From: JAWOJB01 sp046484325 | GTDB taxonomy: Bacteria; Actinomycetota; Acidimicrobiia; Spongiisociales; ZC4RG35 | DNA length: 64,000 bases | Reading direction: 5' to 3' | NCBI GenBank assembly: GCA_046484325.1 | Contig: JAWOJB010000024.1 | Span: 45,190 to 109,189 of the forward strand | In this document: one piece after another, positions 46,893-54,736 of the stretch | How positions within the stretch are numbered: position 1 is the stretch's first letter | Layout of the letters: each line of letters opens with the position of its first letter | Position numbers and translations under genes: made by a program | Notes under the pieces: generated by a model | Told to the model about the DNA's origin: nothing | What the model saw: the letters and a program-made list of their open reading frames with translations, nothing else | Database searches by the model: none

Positions 46893-48205
46893 ATCGCCTC
46901 CCTCACCGCCGCGACCACCCGACTCCGGTCGTCGGCGAGCACGTCGCGCAGCTCCCCGGGCGACCGGGTGCCGCGCCACGAGCGGAAGGCCCGCCACAGC
47001 AGGGCGGCATGCTCGGACACGAAGATCAGGGTCCAGCCGTAGACCGGCAGCAACAGGGCGATGGCGGCGCCGCCGGCCGGCCCGAGACGGGCCACGGCCT
47101 GCCAGACGACCAGGCCCCAGGTGATGCCGAAGGCGACGATGGCGGCCATCGGCTTGAGCGTGGCCATCATGGCCGGCGCCGCCCGTACCAGCCCGACCGC
47201 CCTGACGATGAGGCCCGGGACGAGGTTGACCGCCAGCCCGATCAGGGCGAAGGGGGCGAGCACCAGGGTGAGCACGAGCCACCCGAGCAGCGACCAGAGG
47301 AACCGCGTGCCCGAGACGCCTGCCAGCAACTGGGCGTCGGTGAGGCCGACGGCCTCGAGGTCGCGCTCATACGCATCCACCGCCTCGAGCACCTTGGCCC
47401 GCCGCCCCGGAGGGCGACGGCCGAGGTGTCCGGCGACGACGTCGCGCTGGGCGATGGGCACGGGGCGGGCGGGATCCGGCTGGAGCGACCGGAGCACCAT
47501 CTCGGCAGCGTCGGTGAGAGCGCGCGCCTCGTGCCAGTCGACGAAGTCGGGAGCGACCCGTCGCAGCCGGGTCTCGATCTCGTCGGTGAGCCTGCGCACC
47601 GCCTCACGGTCGTCGGCGTCGCCCGGTCCGCCCCCCAGCACCGGTGCAGAACCGTCGAGCCACAGGGGGCGTCCGACGTGGATCGAGACCGAGCTCCGGA
47701 GGGCCGCCTTGTCCTCGTAATGGATCCCGGCGGGAGTCACGGCGATGCCCGCCGTCCCCCGGGTCCGGGCCCCGAGCACGATCCGGGCGGCCCCCGTCTT
47801 GATGGCGGCGATGGAGGGGTCGTCGCGGGTGACACCCTCCGGAAAGATCATGACGTGGCGCCCCTCTGCCAGGGCGGCATGCGCATCGGCGAACATCTCG
47901 TCGTTGGATCCGCCCCCGTCCTCGGGCTTGTGGACCTTGATCGCCCCGAGCCGGTTCATGATCCACCCGACGACCGGGATCCTCCAGATCAGGTTTCGGG
48001 CGAGTATGGCCGCCGGACGGGGGAGCACCGCCAGCAGGAGCAGCGGGTCGGCGAACCCGCCGAAGTGGTTGGCCACCGTGAGCTCGGGGCCGGCGGTGAG
48101 CGGCTCGGAGCCCCGGTAGACGTCGACCCGGCGGTAGAGCGCCCGGACCGCGGCGGTCGCCAGCTTGCGGACGAACCGTCCCTTCCTCGACGGGGTCATG
48201 GGCAT
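46889..48205 (-). CDS. 1-acylglycerol-3-phosphate acyltransferase-like membrane protein
   Basis: 438 residues. The N-terminal 220 residues form a PlsC-type domain with NHFGGFADP (the NHxxxxD site), GAIKVHKPEDGG and MIFPEGVTRDD (FPEG). The second half has about four membrane segments (LLGWLVLTLVLAPFALIGLA onwards), which plain PlsC enzymes lack. It probably transfers acyl chains to glycerophosphate or to a glycolipid. The ATG at 48205 is one of two close options (48199). It lies 5 nt downstream of the CREST-like gene. Confidence 0.83.
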   Translation of the reverse strand: MPMTPSRKGRFVRKLATAAVRALYRRVDVYRGSEPLTAGPELTVANHFGGFADPLLLLAVLPRPAAILARNLIWRIPVVGWIMNRLGAIKVHKPEDGGGSNDEMFADAHAALAEGRHVMIFPEGVTRDDPSIAAIKTGAARIVLGARTRGTAGIAVTPAGIHYEDKAALRSSVSIHVGRPLWLDGSAPVLGGGPGDADDREAVRRLTDEIETRLRRVAPDFVDWHEARALTDAAEMVLRSLQPDPARPVPIAQRDVVAGHLGRRPPGRRAKVLEAVDAYERDLEAVGLTDAQLLAGVSGTRFLWSLLGWLVLTLVLAPFALIGLAVNLVPGLIVRAVGLVRAAPAMMATLKPMAAIVAFGITWGLVVWQAVARLGPAGGAAIALLLPVYGWTLIFVSEHAALLWRAFRSWRGTRSPGELRDVLADDRSRVVAAVREAM

Positions 48206-48210
48206 CGACG

Positions 48211-48681
48211 CTACCCACGAAGGCGGGCGTGTGCCCACAGGCCGATGGCGACGGCGCTGAGCACGTGCCACGCCCCATGGAACTGGAACGCGCCGTCCGG
48301 ATCGCAGAGAGGTCCGCCGGTCCGGCCCACGGTGTAGGTGACGATGGCGAGGGCCATGAGGCCGGCGGCGGGGCGCAGCTCGATCGCGTATTCCCGGAGC
48401 CCGCCGTTGCGGGACGCCCGGATCCCGTCGACGACGATGGCCGCTGCGAGGAGGCCGATCGGCACGTCGTGGGCGAGCCCTGCCCAGGCGGGCTGGGGGC
48501 CGTGGAACGCCACGCTGCCGATGCCCACCATGGTGACGATGACCCCGACCGCGACGGCGCCGCTCCGCCGGGAGGCCGTGACGATGCCGATCCCGACGAG
48601 CACGTAGGCCAGGCTGGTGATGGCCAGCACCGGTTGGGCCAGCCAGCCGGTGGCGACGGCCTCACAGTCGGTGGCTGCCAT
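48211..48681 (-). CDS. CREST-like membrane hydrolase (ceramidase-type), putative
   Basis: 156 residues with about six or seven short membrane segments. Conserved polar residues occur in membrane context: GSVAFHGPQPAWAGLAHDVP and FQFHGAWHVLSAVAIG. The Ser/His/Asp plus HxxxH pattern is that of the CREST superfamily (alkaline ceramidases, PAQR receptors, Per1), in which the residues bind zinc. The assignment rests on this pattern alone. Position before an acyltransferase gene suggests a lipid role. GTG at 48684 is an alternative start. Confidence 0.6.
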   Translation of the reverse strand: MAATDCEAVATGWLAQPVLAITSLAYVLVGIGIVTASRRSGAVAVGVIVTMVGIGSVAFHGPQPAWAGLAHDVPIGLLAAAIVVDGIRASRNGGLREYAIELRPAAGLMALAIVTYTVGRTGGPLCDPDGAFQFHGAWHVLSAVAIGLWAHARLRG

Positions 48682-48879
48682 CACGGAGACGAGGTCGATG
48701 CTCCACCCCTTGGGCCTCGGATGCTCGTGCAGCGTACGGCCTGCTCGCCCACGACCTCGCCGGACGGTCCTTCATCCACAGTGGGTGATGGATCCTCGGG
48801 CGGCGGGATGTGCACTTGGTGGGGCCGGACCGCTCGCATCGGTTCGCGCTAGGGCAGCCCGTCAGAGCAGAGGTGAGTC

Positions 48880-49172
48880 ATGGCCGAGGAACGGACCGAC
48901 GTCCTGGTCGCGGGGTATCGCAACATCGACACCTCAACCCGGGACTTCGAACAGCTCGTCGCCCGGGTCACGGACAAGAGCATCAAGATCGACGCCGTCA
49001 TCCTCGTCCCCACGACGCCGACGGGAACGTGTCCGTCCAGAAGACCGGCGACCACCTGGGTCGCAAGGGTCTCGGGTGGGGCGCCGCCGTCGGCTTCCTC
49101 GGGGTTCTTCAACGTGCCGGAGGTGGGATCGGAGGTCAAGGCGTACCTTCCTCGCCTCAGAACAGCCGCTGA
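48880..49172 (+). pseudogene. Frameshifted DUF1269-like gene remnant
   Basis: The first 44 codons read AEERTDVLVAGYRNIDTSTR to KIDAVILV, an N-terminus I associate with DUF1269-like proteins of sulfatase loci. After about base 49012 the homologous sequence continues in the next frame as HDADGNVSVQKTGDHLGRKG and GWGAAVGFL. This points to loss of one base in the run after GTC. Beyond about 49100 no family sequence is left, and the end collides with the convergent DUF1704 gene. The gene is broken at least once and truncated. AGAGGTGA precedes the ATG. The 198 nt before it (48682-48879) hold nothing recognised. Confidence 0.65.
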
Positions 49173-50428
49173 TAGTCGACGCTGAGGCGGTCGAGGTCGA
49201 GCTGGGAGGTGAACCAGCCCAGGCTCAGGGTGGTGGCGAGGGCGGGGAGGTCATCGAACGGCCGGGGGATGAAGGCAGGTTCTTCGACCAGGCCTTCGTC
49301 CTCCAACTGGTGGAGAGTCGTCATGTCGAGGAGGTCGACCTTCCCGCAGAAGAGCAGGGGGATCCGGCGGGTGTGTCCGAATCGGATGGCCATGCGGACG
49401 TACATCAGGGTGAGCACCAGGCCCTTTCCGTACCCGAGGTCCTTCGTGAACGGACCGGCCTCCGGGAGGCTGCCCCGGAACACCCGGCTGGTCGTCACCC
49501 AGGCGTCATCCTCGGAGAGCCCGTCGGTTCGACACGCCTCGAAGACGTCGAGGAAGGTGGCGCCTTCGGCGGCCAGGGCGATCGCCTCGATCCTTCGCAT
49601 GAGCTTGGCGAGCCGCAATGGATGGCTGCGGAGGTTGAGCATCTCGGTGAGGACCGCCAGCCCCTCCTGGGTGACCGTCGTGCGCGGCGCAGCCTTGCCC
49701 AGGAAGGTGCAGAAGGGCTGGGCGAGGCCGTTCATGGTGGTGGCCACGTGCACCCAGCCCTCGTGGGCCTCGAGCAGGTCGATGTCGCGCTTCGAGAAGA
49801 ACCGGTCCTCTCGCATCTTGATGTAGTCGGATCCTGCCGCGGCGTCCGAGGCGATCCCGTCGTCGACCAGGACCTCGATGACATCCTTACCGACCGAGTC
49901 GTCGAGCTGGCGACGAAGCCTGGCTGCCGCCTCGTCGCCCGGGATGGTCCGATCGTCGGGCATCTCCATGATCCCCGCAGCGTTGGCCTCCAACGTCAGG
50001 CGCATGGTCTTGGCGAGGTCGGCCACGGTGGGGCTGCCGGCATGGAAGACGTCGGACGGCGTCCCGTACAGGAGTCCCGATAGCGTGGAGTACCGGCGGG
50101 TGCCCCTCGCCTCGATCATGTCGACGGTCAGCCGGAACTGCTCGCACATGAACCTCATGAGGGTGCCGGCCGGGGAGAGGGGCCCGAGGCGACCGGTGAT
50201 GGCCGCCTCGATCTCCCGTAACTCGTCCCTGGTGGCATCCGGGTCGAGCTTGACGGGACGGGACTCGTAATACGCGCGATCCACGGCCGGCGGCTCTTTG
50301 AACCCGGCGGCGAAGAAGTCGGCCTTGACCCGGTCGTCCCAGTTGATGGCGCTCAGCACCTTGATGGGGCGCTGTGCCGTCACGATCCGATTGGACAGCT
50401 CCTTGACGGCTTCCTGGTACGCATCCAT
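49157..50428 (-). CDS. DUF1704 (QEGLA-motif) putative metallopeptidase
   Basis: 423 residues. It belongs to the DUF1704 group, annotated as flavohemoglobin expression-modulating QEGLA motif proteins. A zinc-site candidate is visible: HEGWVH at residues 222-227 (HExxxH) with QEGLA at 254-258 supplying the third ligand, Glu255. The vertebrate members MATCAP1/2 are carboxypeptidases that remove the last tyrosine of tubulin using an equivalent site, so a protease role is plausible. No signal peptide. The ATG at 50428 has GGAG 6 nt upstream. It stands alone between two broken genes. Confidence 0.85.
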   Translation of the reverse strand: MDAYQEAVKELSNRIVTAQRPIKVLSAINWDDRVKADFFAAGFKEPPAVDRAYYESRPVKLDPDATRDELREIEAAITGRLGPLSPAGTLMRFMCEQFRLTVDMIEARGTRRYSTLSGLLYGTPSDVFHAGSPTVADLAKTMRLTLEANAAGIMEMPDDRTIPGDEAAARLRRQLDDSVGKDVIEVLVDDGIASDAAAGSDYIKMREDRFFSKRDIDLLEAHEGWVHVATTMNGLAQPFCTFLGKAAPRTTVTQEGLAVLTEMLNLRSHPLRLAKLMRRIEAIALAAEGATFLDVFEACRTDGLSEDDAWVTTSRVFRGSLPEAGPFTKDLGYGKGLVLTLMYVRMAIRFGHTRRIPLLFCGKVDLLDMTTLHQLEDEGLVEEPAFIPRPFDDLPALATTLSLGWFTSQLDLDRLSVDYQRLF

Positions 50429-50651
50429 GTCCAACTCCGATCTCGTTTCGCGGTCAGGCCGAGGCTCTACGACCTCCCATGTCGGGTCCGAGCGACATGT
50501 CCAACATCGTCCGATCGGGATGATATGGATGCGGGATCGCACCGGCACGCTGGGCACCTGGGCGGCGTCGTCGTCGCGGCGCTCCTCGCCACGGCGTCAC
50601 CGTTCCTGAGCCGGTCGATGCGGAGACTGGGCTGGCTCACGATCGTGCCGT

Positions 50652-51035
50652 CACGTCGCGATCAAGAATCGATTCATCCGCACACCCGATGGCGATCCGG
50701 GTCTGAACTCCCTGTGTGCCGGCCTCAAGTAGTTCTTCCATCACGTCGACCGGCCGATGAGGCTCATGCTCCAGCTCATGAACCGGGGACTGCCCGCGTC
50801 GGACGTGAGCGCCCTGCTCGCCGCCGAGGAACGGCGACTGCTCGACCAGGTCCGGCTGGTGGGTCGGAACGACCCCTGCCCGTGCGGGAGCGGCCGAAAG
50901 GTGAAGAAGTGCCACGGTGAGCCGAGCGACGACGTCGAAGGCGCCCTCCCGACCGTCCAGGGCGTGCCCCGACCCCCGGCCACCGAGCGCGGACGGCGGG
51001 CGGCTGCCCGGAGGGGGTCGTCGACGACCGGTTGA
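50652..51035 (+). pseudogene. Remnant of a SPASM radical-SAM (sulfatase-maturase-like) protein with SEC-C tail
   Basis: In one frame the sequence reads KNRFIRTPDGDPGLNSLCAG, LK, then a TAG stop (50730-50732), and continues [19 protein letters not shown] to the SEC-C zinc motif [19 protein letters not shown]. This matches what I remember of the C-terminus of anaerobic sulfatase maturase-like enzymes. The radical SAM domain with its CxxxCxxC is absent upstream. An ATG at 50757 could still give a 92-residue SEC-C protein. The stretch 50429-50651 before it holds no recognisable gene. Confidence 0.65.
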
Positions 51036-51047
51036 CGACCGGCCCGA

Positions 51048-52019
51048 CTACGTGGCCTCGTCGGAGGCGGCCAGCGCCCAGGCCAGGCCGTCGACCGGGT
51101 CCTCCACCGCCAGCCCCAGCCACCAGCCGGACGCCCCGAGGTCCGACCACAGATGCCAGCGGAGGTCGGCGATCGCCTCGCCGAGCTCATCGGGATCGAC
51201 CGGCCACGGGAGCCCCGCCAGCGCCGTCGCCGCCCACCAGGCGGCGAAACGGCCGGCGGCGGCGCCGCGCCGGCGACCGTGGGCACCCCCGGCCGCCGCC
51301 GCCCAACCCATCCAGGCGAGGGCGTCGGCGGCCCCGACCTCGGCCACCAGCGCCCGGCTCGGCCCCAGCCGCCGGATGGCGGCGAGCGCCCCTCCCTCGA
51401 CCACGGCGGTCTCGGCGTGTCCGTTCGACTCGCCGGTCCAGGCCTCGACGAGACGGGCCAGGGCCTCCCCGGCGTCGTGCTCGTCGGCGGCGGGAGCCTC
51501 GACGTCGAGAATCGCCGGTTCCCAGCCGGGCGCCGGGGGGGTGGGGAAGTCGCCGCGGTCCGAGCGGTAGACCGCCAGGGGGTAGCGAGGCTCCCAGGCC
51601 CGGAGAGCCGGCGGCAGCTCGAGCACGCGGCTGTCGAAGTCGGCGCCGGTCAGGTCCTCGCCCCGGATCGCCCGCTCGTGGGCGACGAGGGCGCGGGCGG
51701 GGCCGGACGGCAGGTGGGGCTCGAGCTCGGCCCAGCCGTGGGTGGAGGCCGCCACCTCGGTGATCGGGCCCAGGGCGAACCGGGCCGGCCCCTCGGCGAC
51801 GGCGGCCCCGGCGATCGGACCGGGGGCCTCGAGGGCCAGCCGGTAGCGGACGTGCTCGTCGATCGACCAGAGCTGCTTCCCCCGCGTCACCGCCTCCCGG
51901 CAGCGGATCCGGAGGTCGGCCAGCTCGTCCCAGGCCCGGCGCCCACAGAGGGCGTCGACGATGCGGAGCAGCTCGTCGGTGTCGCTCGCCTCGATCGCCT
52001 CGAGCAGCCGGTCACGCAT
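51048..52019 (-). CDS. Hypothetical protein, Trp/Ala-rich
   Basis: 323 residues, soluble, mostly helical. The N-terminus MRDRLLEAIEASDTDELLRI is followed by a section with LWSIDEHVRYRLALEAP and by a C-terminal half rich in Ala and Trp (MGWAAAAGGAHGRRRGAAAG, WWAATALAGLPWP). I do not recognise the family. It overlaps sseA by 8 nt and follows it in the same run, so the two are co-expressed. Confidence 0.7.
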   Translation of the reverse strand: MRDRLLEAIEASDTDELLRIVDALCGRRAWDELADLRIRCREAVTRGKQLWSIDEHVRYRLALEAPGPIAGAAVAEGPARFALGPITEVAASTHGWAELEPHLPSGPARALVAHERAIRGEDLTGADFDSRVLELPPALRAWEPRYPLAVYRSDRGDFPTPPAPGWEPAILDVEAPAADEHDAGEALARLVEAWTGESNGHAETAVVEGGALAAIRRLGPSRALVAEVGAADALAWMGWAAAAGGAHGRRRGAAAGRFAAWWAATALAGLPWPVDPDELGEAIADLRWHLWSDLGASGWWLGLAVEDPVDGLAWALAASDEAT

Positions 52020-52860
52020 CGGTGACCGCCCCCGGGTCGGTCCCGGTAGCCACCGGCAGGGCGAGGTGGGCGGACCAGTCGCTCCACGAGCCCTCGTACA
52101 GGAGCCCGCTGCCCATCCCGGCCACCTCCATCGCCAGCAGCAGGTGGCAGGCGGTGACCCCGCTCCCGCAGGAGGCGACGGTGGGCCGCTCCGGGGACAC
52201 GCCCGCCAGGGCCAGGCGGTTCCGCAGCTCACCGACGGGAAGGAGCCGGTGACCGTCGAGGAGCGTGGCGTACGGCACGTTCCTGGCGGTGGGGATGTGC
52301 CCGGCGACGGGGTCGACCGGCTCGATCTCACCCCGGTAGCGCTCGCCGGCCCGGGCGTCGAGCAGCACGATCCGGCCCAGCGACGCCGCCACCAGGTGGC
52401 GGTCGACCACGCCGGGCCACCGCTCGGGGGCCGGGACGTCCTCCGGCGGGTGGCCAGGGACCTCGGTCGAGACGGCGTGGCCTGCCTCCACCCAGGCCGG
52501 GAGCCCCCCATCGAGCACCGCCACCTCGGGGTGGCCGATCGCCCGGAGCATCCACCAGAGCCGGGCGGCGGTCGACCCCCCCGAGGCGTCGTAGGCCACC
52601 ACCCGGTGGTGGGGGCCGATCCCGAGGGCGCCGATCGCCCTGGCGAACTCGCCCGGCCGGGGGAGGGGATGGCGCCCGGGACCCTCGTCGCCGGTGAGGA
52701 CCTCCTCGAGGTCGACGAAGACCGCCCCCGGGAGGTGGCCCTCGCCGTACTCTCGCCGGCCGAGCGCAGGGTCGGCCAGGTACCAGCGGACATCGCAGAC
52801 CCGCAGGAGCGGGTCGTGGATGCGAGCGGCAAGCTCGGCGACGCCGACGAGGGGGCTCAC
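52012..52860 (-). CDS. sseA: Two-domain thiosulfate/3-mercaptopyruvate sulfurtransferase
   Basis: 282 residues, GTG start. Tandem rhodanese domains. The N-terminal one (LLRVCDVRWYLADP, YDASGGSTAARLWWML) is inactive because Ser replaces Cys. The C-terminal one carries the catalytic Cys in VASCGSGVTACHLLLA. The CGSGVT loop lies between the thiosulfate (CRKGVT) and mercaptopyruvate (CGSGVT) types and favours the latter. It overlaps the DUF2905 gene (GTGA) upstream. Confidence 0.92.
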   Translation of the reverse strand: MSPLVGVAELAARIHDPLLRVCDVRWYLADPALGRREYGEGHLPGAVFVDLEEVLTGDEGPGRHPLPRPGEFARAIGALGIGPHHRVVAYDASGGSTAARLWWMLRAIGHPEVAVLDGGLPAWVEAGHAVSTEVPGHPPEDVPAPERWPGVVDRHLVAASLGRIVLLDARAGERYRGEIEPVDPVAGHIPTARNVPYATLLDGHRLLPVGELRNRLALAGVSPERPTVASCGSGVTACHLLLAMEVAGMGSGLLYEGSWSDWSAHLALPVATGTDPGAVTDA

Positions 52861-53087
52861 CCCCCACCCCGAAAGATCCGGGACCCGAGGTTGAGCAACA
52901 CCGACACGATGACGCTCACCACGATCATCGACGTGATCGGGATGAAGACGCTCGAGCTCTCGCCTTCGATCCGGATGTCGCCTGGCAGGTTGCCGAACCA
53001 GGAGAAGAGGCCGGGGACGAAGCGGACCGCCAGGCCCACCACGACCAGCGCAGCTCCGACGGCGATGAGGACGTTCCCGGCTCGCAC
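52857..53087 (-). CDS. DUF2905 small membrane protein
   Basis: 76 residues, GTG start, two hydrophobic segments separated by FSWFGNLPGDIRIEGESSSV, the conserved core of DUF2905 (GDIxIExxxxxxYxPI). Function unknown. TAGCGT lies 7 nt before the GTG, so this is probably the first gene of the run DUF2905-sseA-hypothetical. Confidence 0.88.
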   Translation of the reverse strand: MRAGNVLIAVGAALVVVGLAVRFVPGLFSWFGNLPGDIRIEGESSSVFIPITSMIVVSVIVSVLLNLGSRIFRGGG

Positions 53088-53094
53088 CCGACGA

Positions 53095-53100
53095 ACGCTA
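53095..53100 (-). promoter_or_regulatory. Predicted -10 hexamer TAGCGT for the DUF2905-sseA run
   Basis: On the minus strand TAGCGT lies 7 nt before the GTG start at 53087, with no Shine-Dalgarno. It overlaps the end of the GT-B-like gene. Confidence 0.5.
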
Positions 53101-54615
53101 CCCCCGCTCCCAGGTGGTGCCGGTGGCGAGCGCCACGCAGCGGTAGGCGCCGTCGTAGATCCCGATCCGCTTGTTCTTGACGATCCCGTCGCAGTACATC
53201 GTCAGCAGGTCCTCCTCGCCCGCCAGGAGGTCGATCGCCCCCAGGGTCTCGGCGACCGTCCTCGTCTCGACGGTGCCGTCGCCGATCTCGGCCGACCGGA
53301 TCGCCCCCCAGGCCTCGTGCCCGCCCACCCGCTCGTTGAAGATCTTGGGGACCGGGTAGAAGGCAAGCTCGCTCGGCTTGGTGATCATGACGTCGACCAC
53401 CCGCATGAGGTAGTTGGTGGCGTACACGGCGTGGAAGGTGTTGTCGAAGAGGAACACGTGGACCCCGCCCGCCGGGCCGGTGCGGATCTCGTCGGCGAGG
53501 GCTCGGGTGTCCTCCCAGTCGAAGTGGGTGTGCAGGTCGTCGCGCACGCCGGCCAGCTCGGACCGGAGCCACTCCCAGTTGTCCTGGTGGTCGCCGAGGT
53601 TCACGAACAGGGTGGCTGTCCCCTGCCGCACCATCGGCAGGACGTGCTCGACGGTGGCCTTGAAGAGCTCGCGCTGGGCCCCCGCCCCGCCCATGGTGAG
53701 CAGGAAGCGGCGAGGCTCGCCCGACGACATCCGTCGGAGCCGGGCTGCGCAGTCGACCTCGATGTTCTCGACGAGCTCGTGGTCGACGTGGTGGCCGACG
53801 TAGTACAGGGCCTCGGTGGGGACCGGCTCGAGCGGCCGGTTCTTCTCGTCGAAGCCGCGCATCGTGCGGAATCCGTAGTAGCCGGACGGGGATTGCACCC
53901 CGTGCTTGGCCCCTTCGGTGAGCTGGAAGGCCATCGGCCAGTTGTCGAACATCATGTCGACCACGTTCGTCATGCCCCCCGCCACCGCCCCCATGCAGTT
54001 CCACATGTGGGATGCCAGCAGCGGCGTCTCCGAGGGGAGGGCGCGGTGGAGGGGCCCGAACAGCTCGCTCATGCGGTAGTCGCGAGCGTTCGCCTTGAGG
54101 AACCGCCACGGCCATCCGACCGCCCGGTTGTTCAGCGCCCACCACAGGCCAGGCAGGGTGCGGTCGCCGGTGGTCACGGGCTCCCACACGTACCGGTTGA
54201 AGAGACGGCTCCGCTGGGAGAGCCGCGAGTACCTGCTGTAGTTGGCGTTCCACCAGTTGATGACATCCGAGGTCACCCCGGGGATGGCGAGGAGGTCGAG
54301 CCAGTAGGGCGTGTACCCCATCGCCCGGGCGCATGACGCCCCCGCCATGGCGATGCGGTAGTGCCCGAAGCCCATCCGGACGGTGGCCAGGACGACGCCG
54401 GTGGAGGGGTCGATCGGGTCGCCGGGCTCGTCCCGCACGAGGTCCTTGAGGCCGAGGACGTCCCCCAGGTGGGGGTTGTCCCTGGCAGAGAGCTCGTACC
54501 GCTCGTCCGGGTCGAAGCCGAACCTCCGGATGAACATGTCCTGCCAGGCCTGGGCCTTGCGGGCGTCCGGGCGCCGGAGCTCGTTCCCGTACAGCGTGAA
54601 CCGATCATCCGCCAC
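53098..54615 (-). CDS. Putative GT-B-fold glycosyltransferase-like protein
   Basis: 505 residues, soluble. I do not know the exact family. Visible clues to a GT-B fold are MGFGHYRIAMAGASCARAMG near residue 80 (compare the GGHxxP loop of MurG-like enzymes) and FLLTMGGAGAQRELFKATVE in the middle. Near residue 410 comes VDVMITKPSELAFYPVPKIF, like the donor-sugar loop of MurG/MGD synthases. GAGGAG lies 6 nt before the GTG start. It is divergent from the DeoR regulator of the galactoside operon, with 121 nt between starts, so shared control is likely. Confidence 0.6.
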   Translation of the reverse strand: MADDRFTLYGNELRRPDARKAQAWQDMFIRRFGFDPDERYELSARDNPHLGDVLGLKDLVRDEPGDPIDPSTGVVLATVRMGFGHYRIAMAGASCARAMGYTPYWLDLLAIPGVTSDVINWWNANYSRYSRLSQRSRLFNRYVWEPVTTGDRTLPGLWWALNNRAVGWPWRFLKANARDYRMSELFGPLHRALPSETPLLASHMWNCMGAVAGGMTNVVDMMFDNWPMAFQLTEGAKHGVQSPSGYYGFRTMRGFDEKNRPLEPVPTEALYYVGHHVDHELVENIEVDCAARLRRMSSGEPRRFLLTMGGAGAQRELFKATVEHVLPMVRQGTATLFVNLGDHQDNWEWLRSELAGVRDDLHTHFDWEDTRALADEIRTGPAGGVHVFLFDNTFHAVYATNYLMRVVDVMITKPSELAFYPVPKIFNERVGGHEAWGAIRSAEIGDGTVETRTVAETLGAIDLLAGEEDLLTMYCDGIVKNKRIGIYDGAYRCVALATGTTWERG

Positions 54616-54642
54616 GATCGCTCCTCTCGAAACCCGGTGTGG

Positions 54643-54659
54643 GCAAACGTTAGCAAACG
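54643..54659. repeat. Direct repeat GCAAACG, two copies 10 nt apart
   Basis: GCAAACG occurs at 54643 and again at 54653 in the divergent intergenic region, on the side of the GT-B-like gene. It may be half of an operator for that gene. Confidence 0.5.
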
Positions 54660-54667
54660 CCGGGTCA

Positions 54668-54696
54668 CCGAAAGATTTCCGAAACCCAACCGAAAG
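54668..54696 (+). promoter_or_regulatory. Three CCGAAA repeats at 11-bp spacing, likely DeoR operator
   Basis: CCGAAAG (54668), CCGAAAC (54679) and CCGAAAG (54690) repeat with exact 11-bp periods, about one helical turn, and end 3 nt before the -35. DeoR proteins often bind tandem short repeats as tetramers. The site sits between two divergent genes and could control both. Confidence 0.6.
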
Positions 54697-54699
54697 CTC

Positions 54700-54729
54700 T
54701 TGACAACCAAACGCAAGGAGTCGTAGCGT
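54700..54729 (+). promoter_or_regulatory. Promoter of the galactoside operon (TTGACA-18-TAGCGT)
   Basis: A consensus -35 TTGACA (54700-54705), 18-nt spacer, and -10 TAGCGT (54724-54729). The -10 ends 7 nt before the GTG start at 54737, so the message starts at or next to the start codon. Confidence 0.7.
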
Positions 54730-54736
54730 CGGTGGG

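Noticed and set aside
50525..50920. Open frame of 131 codons starting MDAGSHRHAGHLGG
   Set aside because: No family resemblance; the SPASM/SEC-C remnant lies in a different frame of the same bases.
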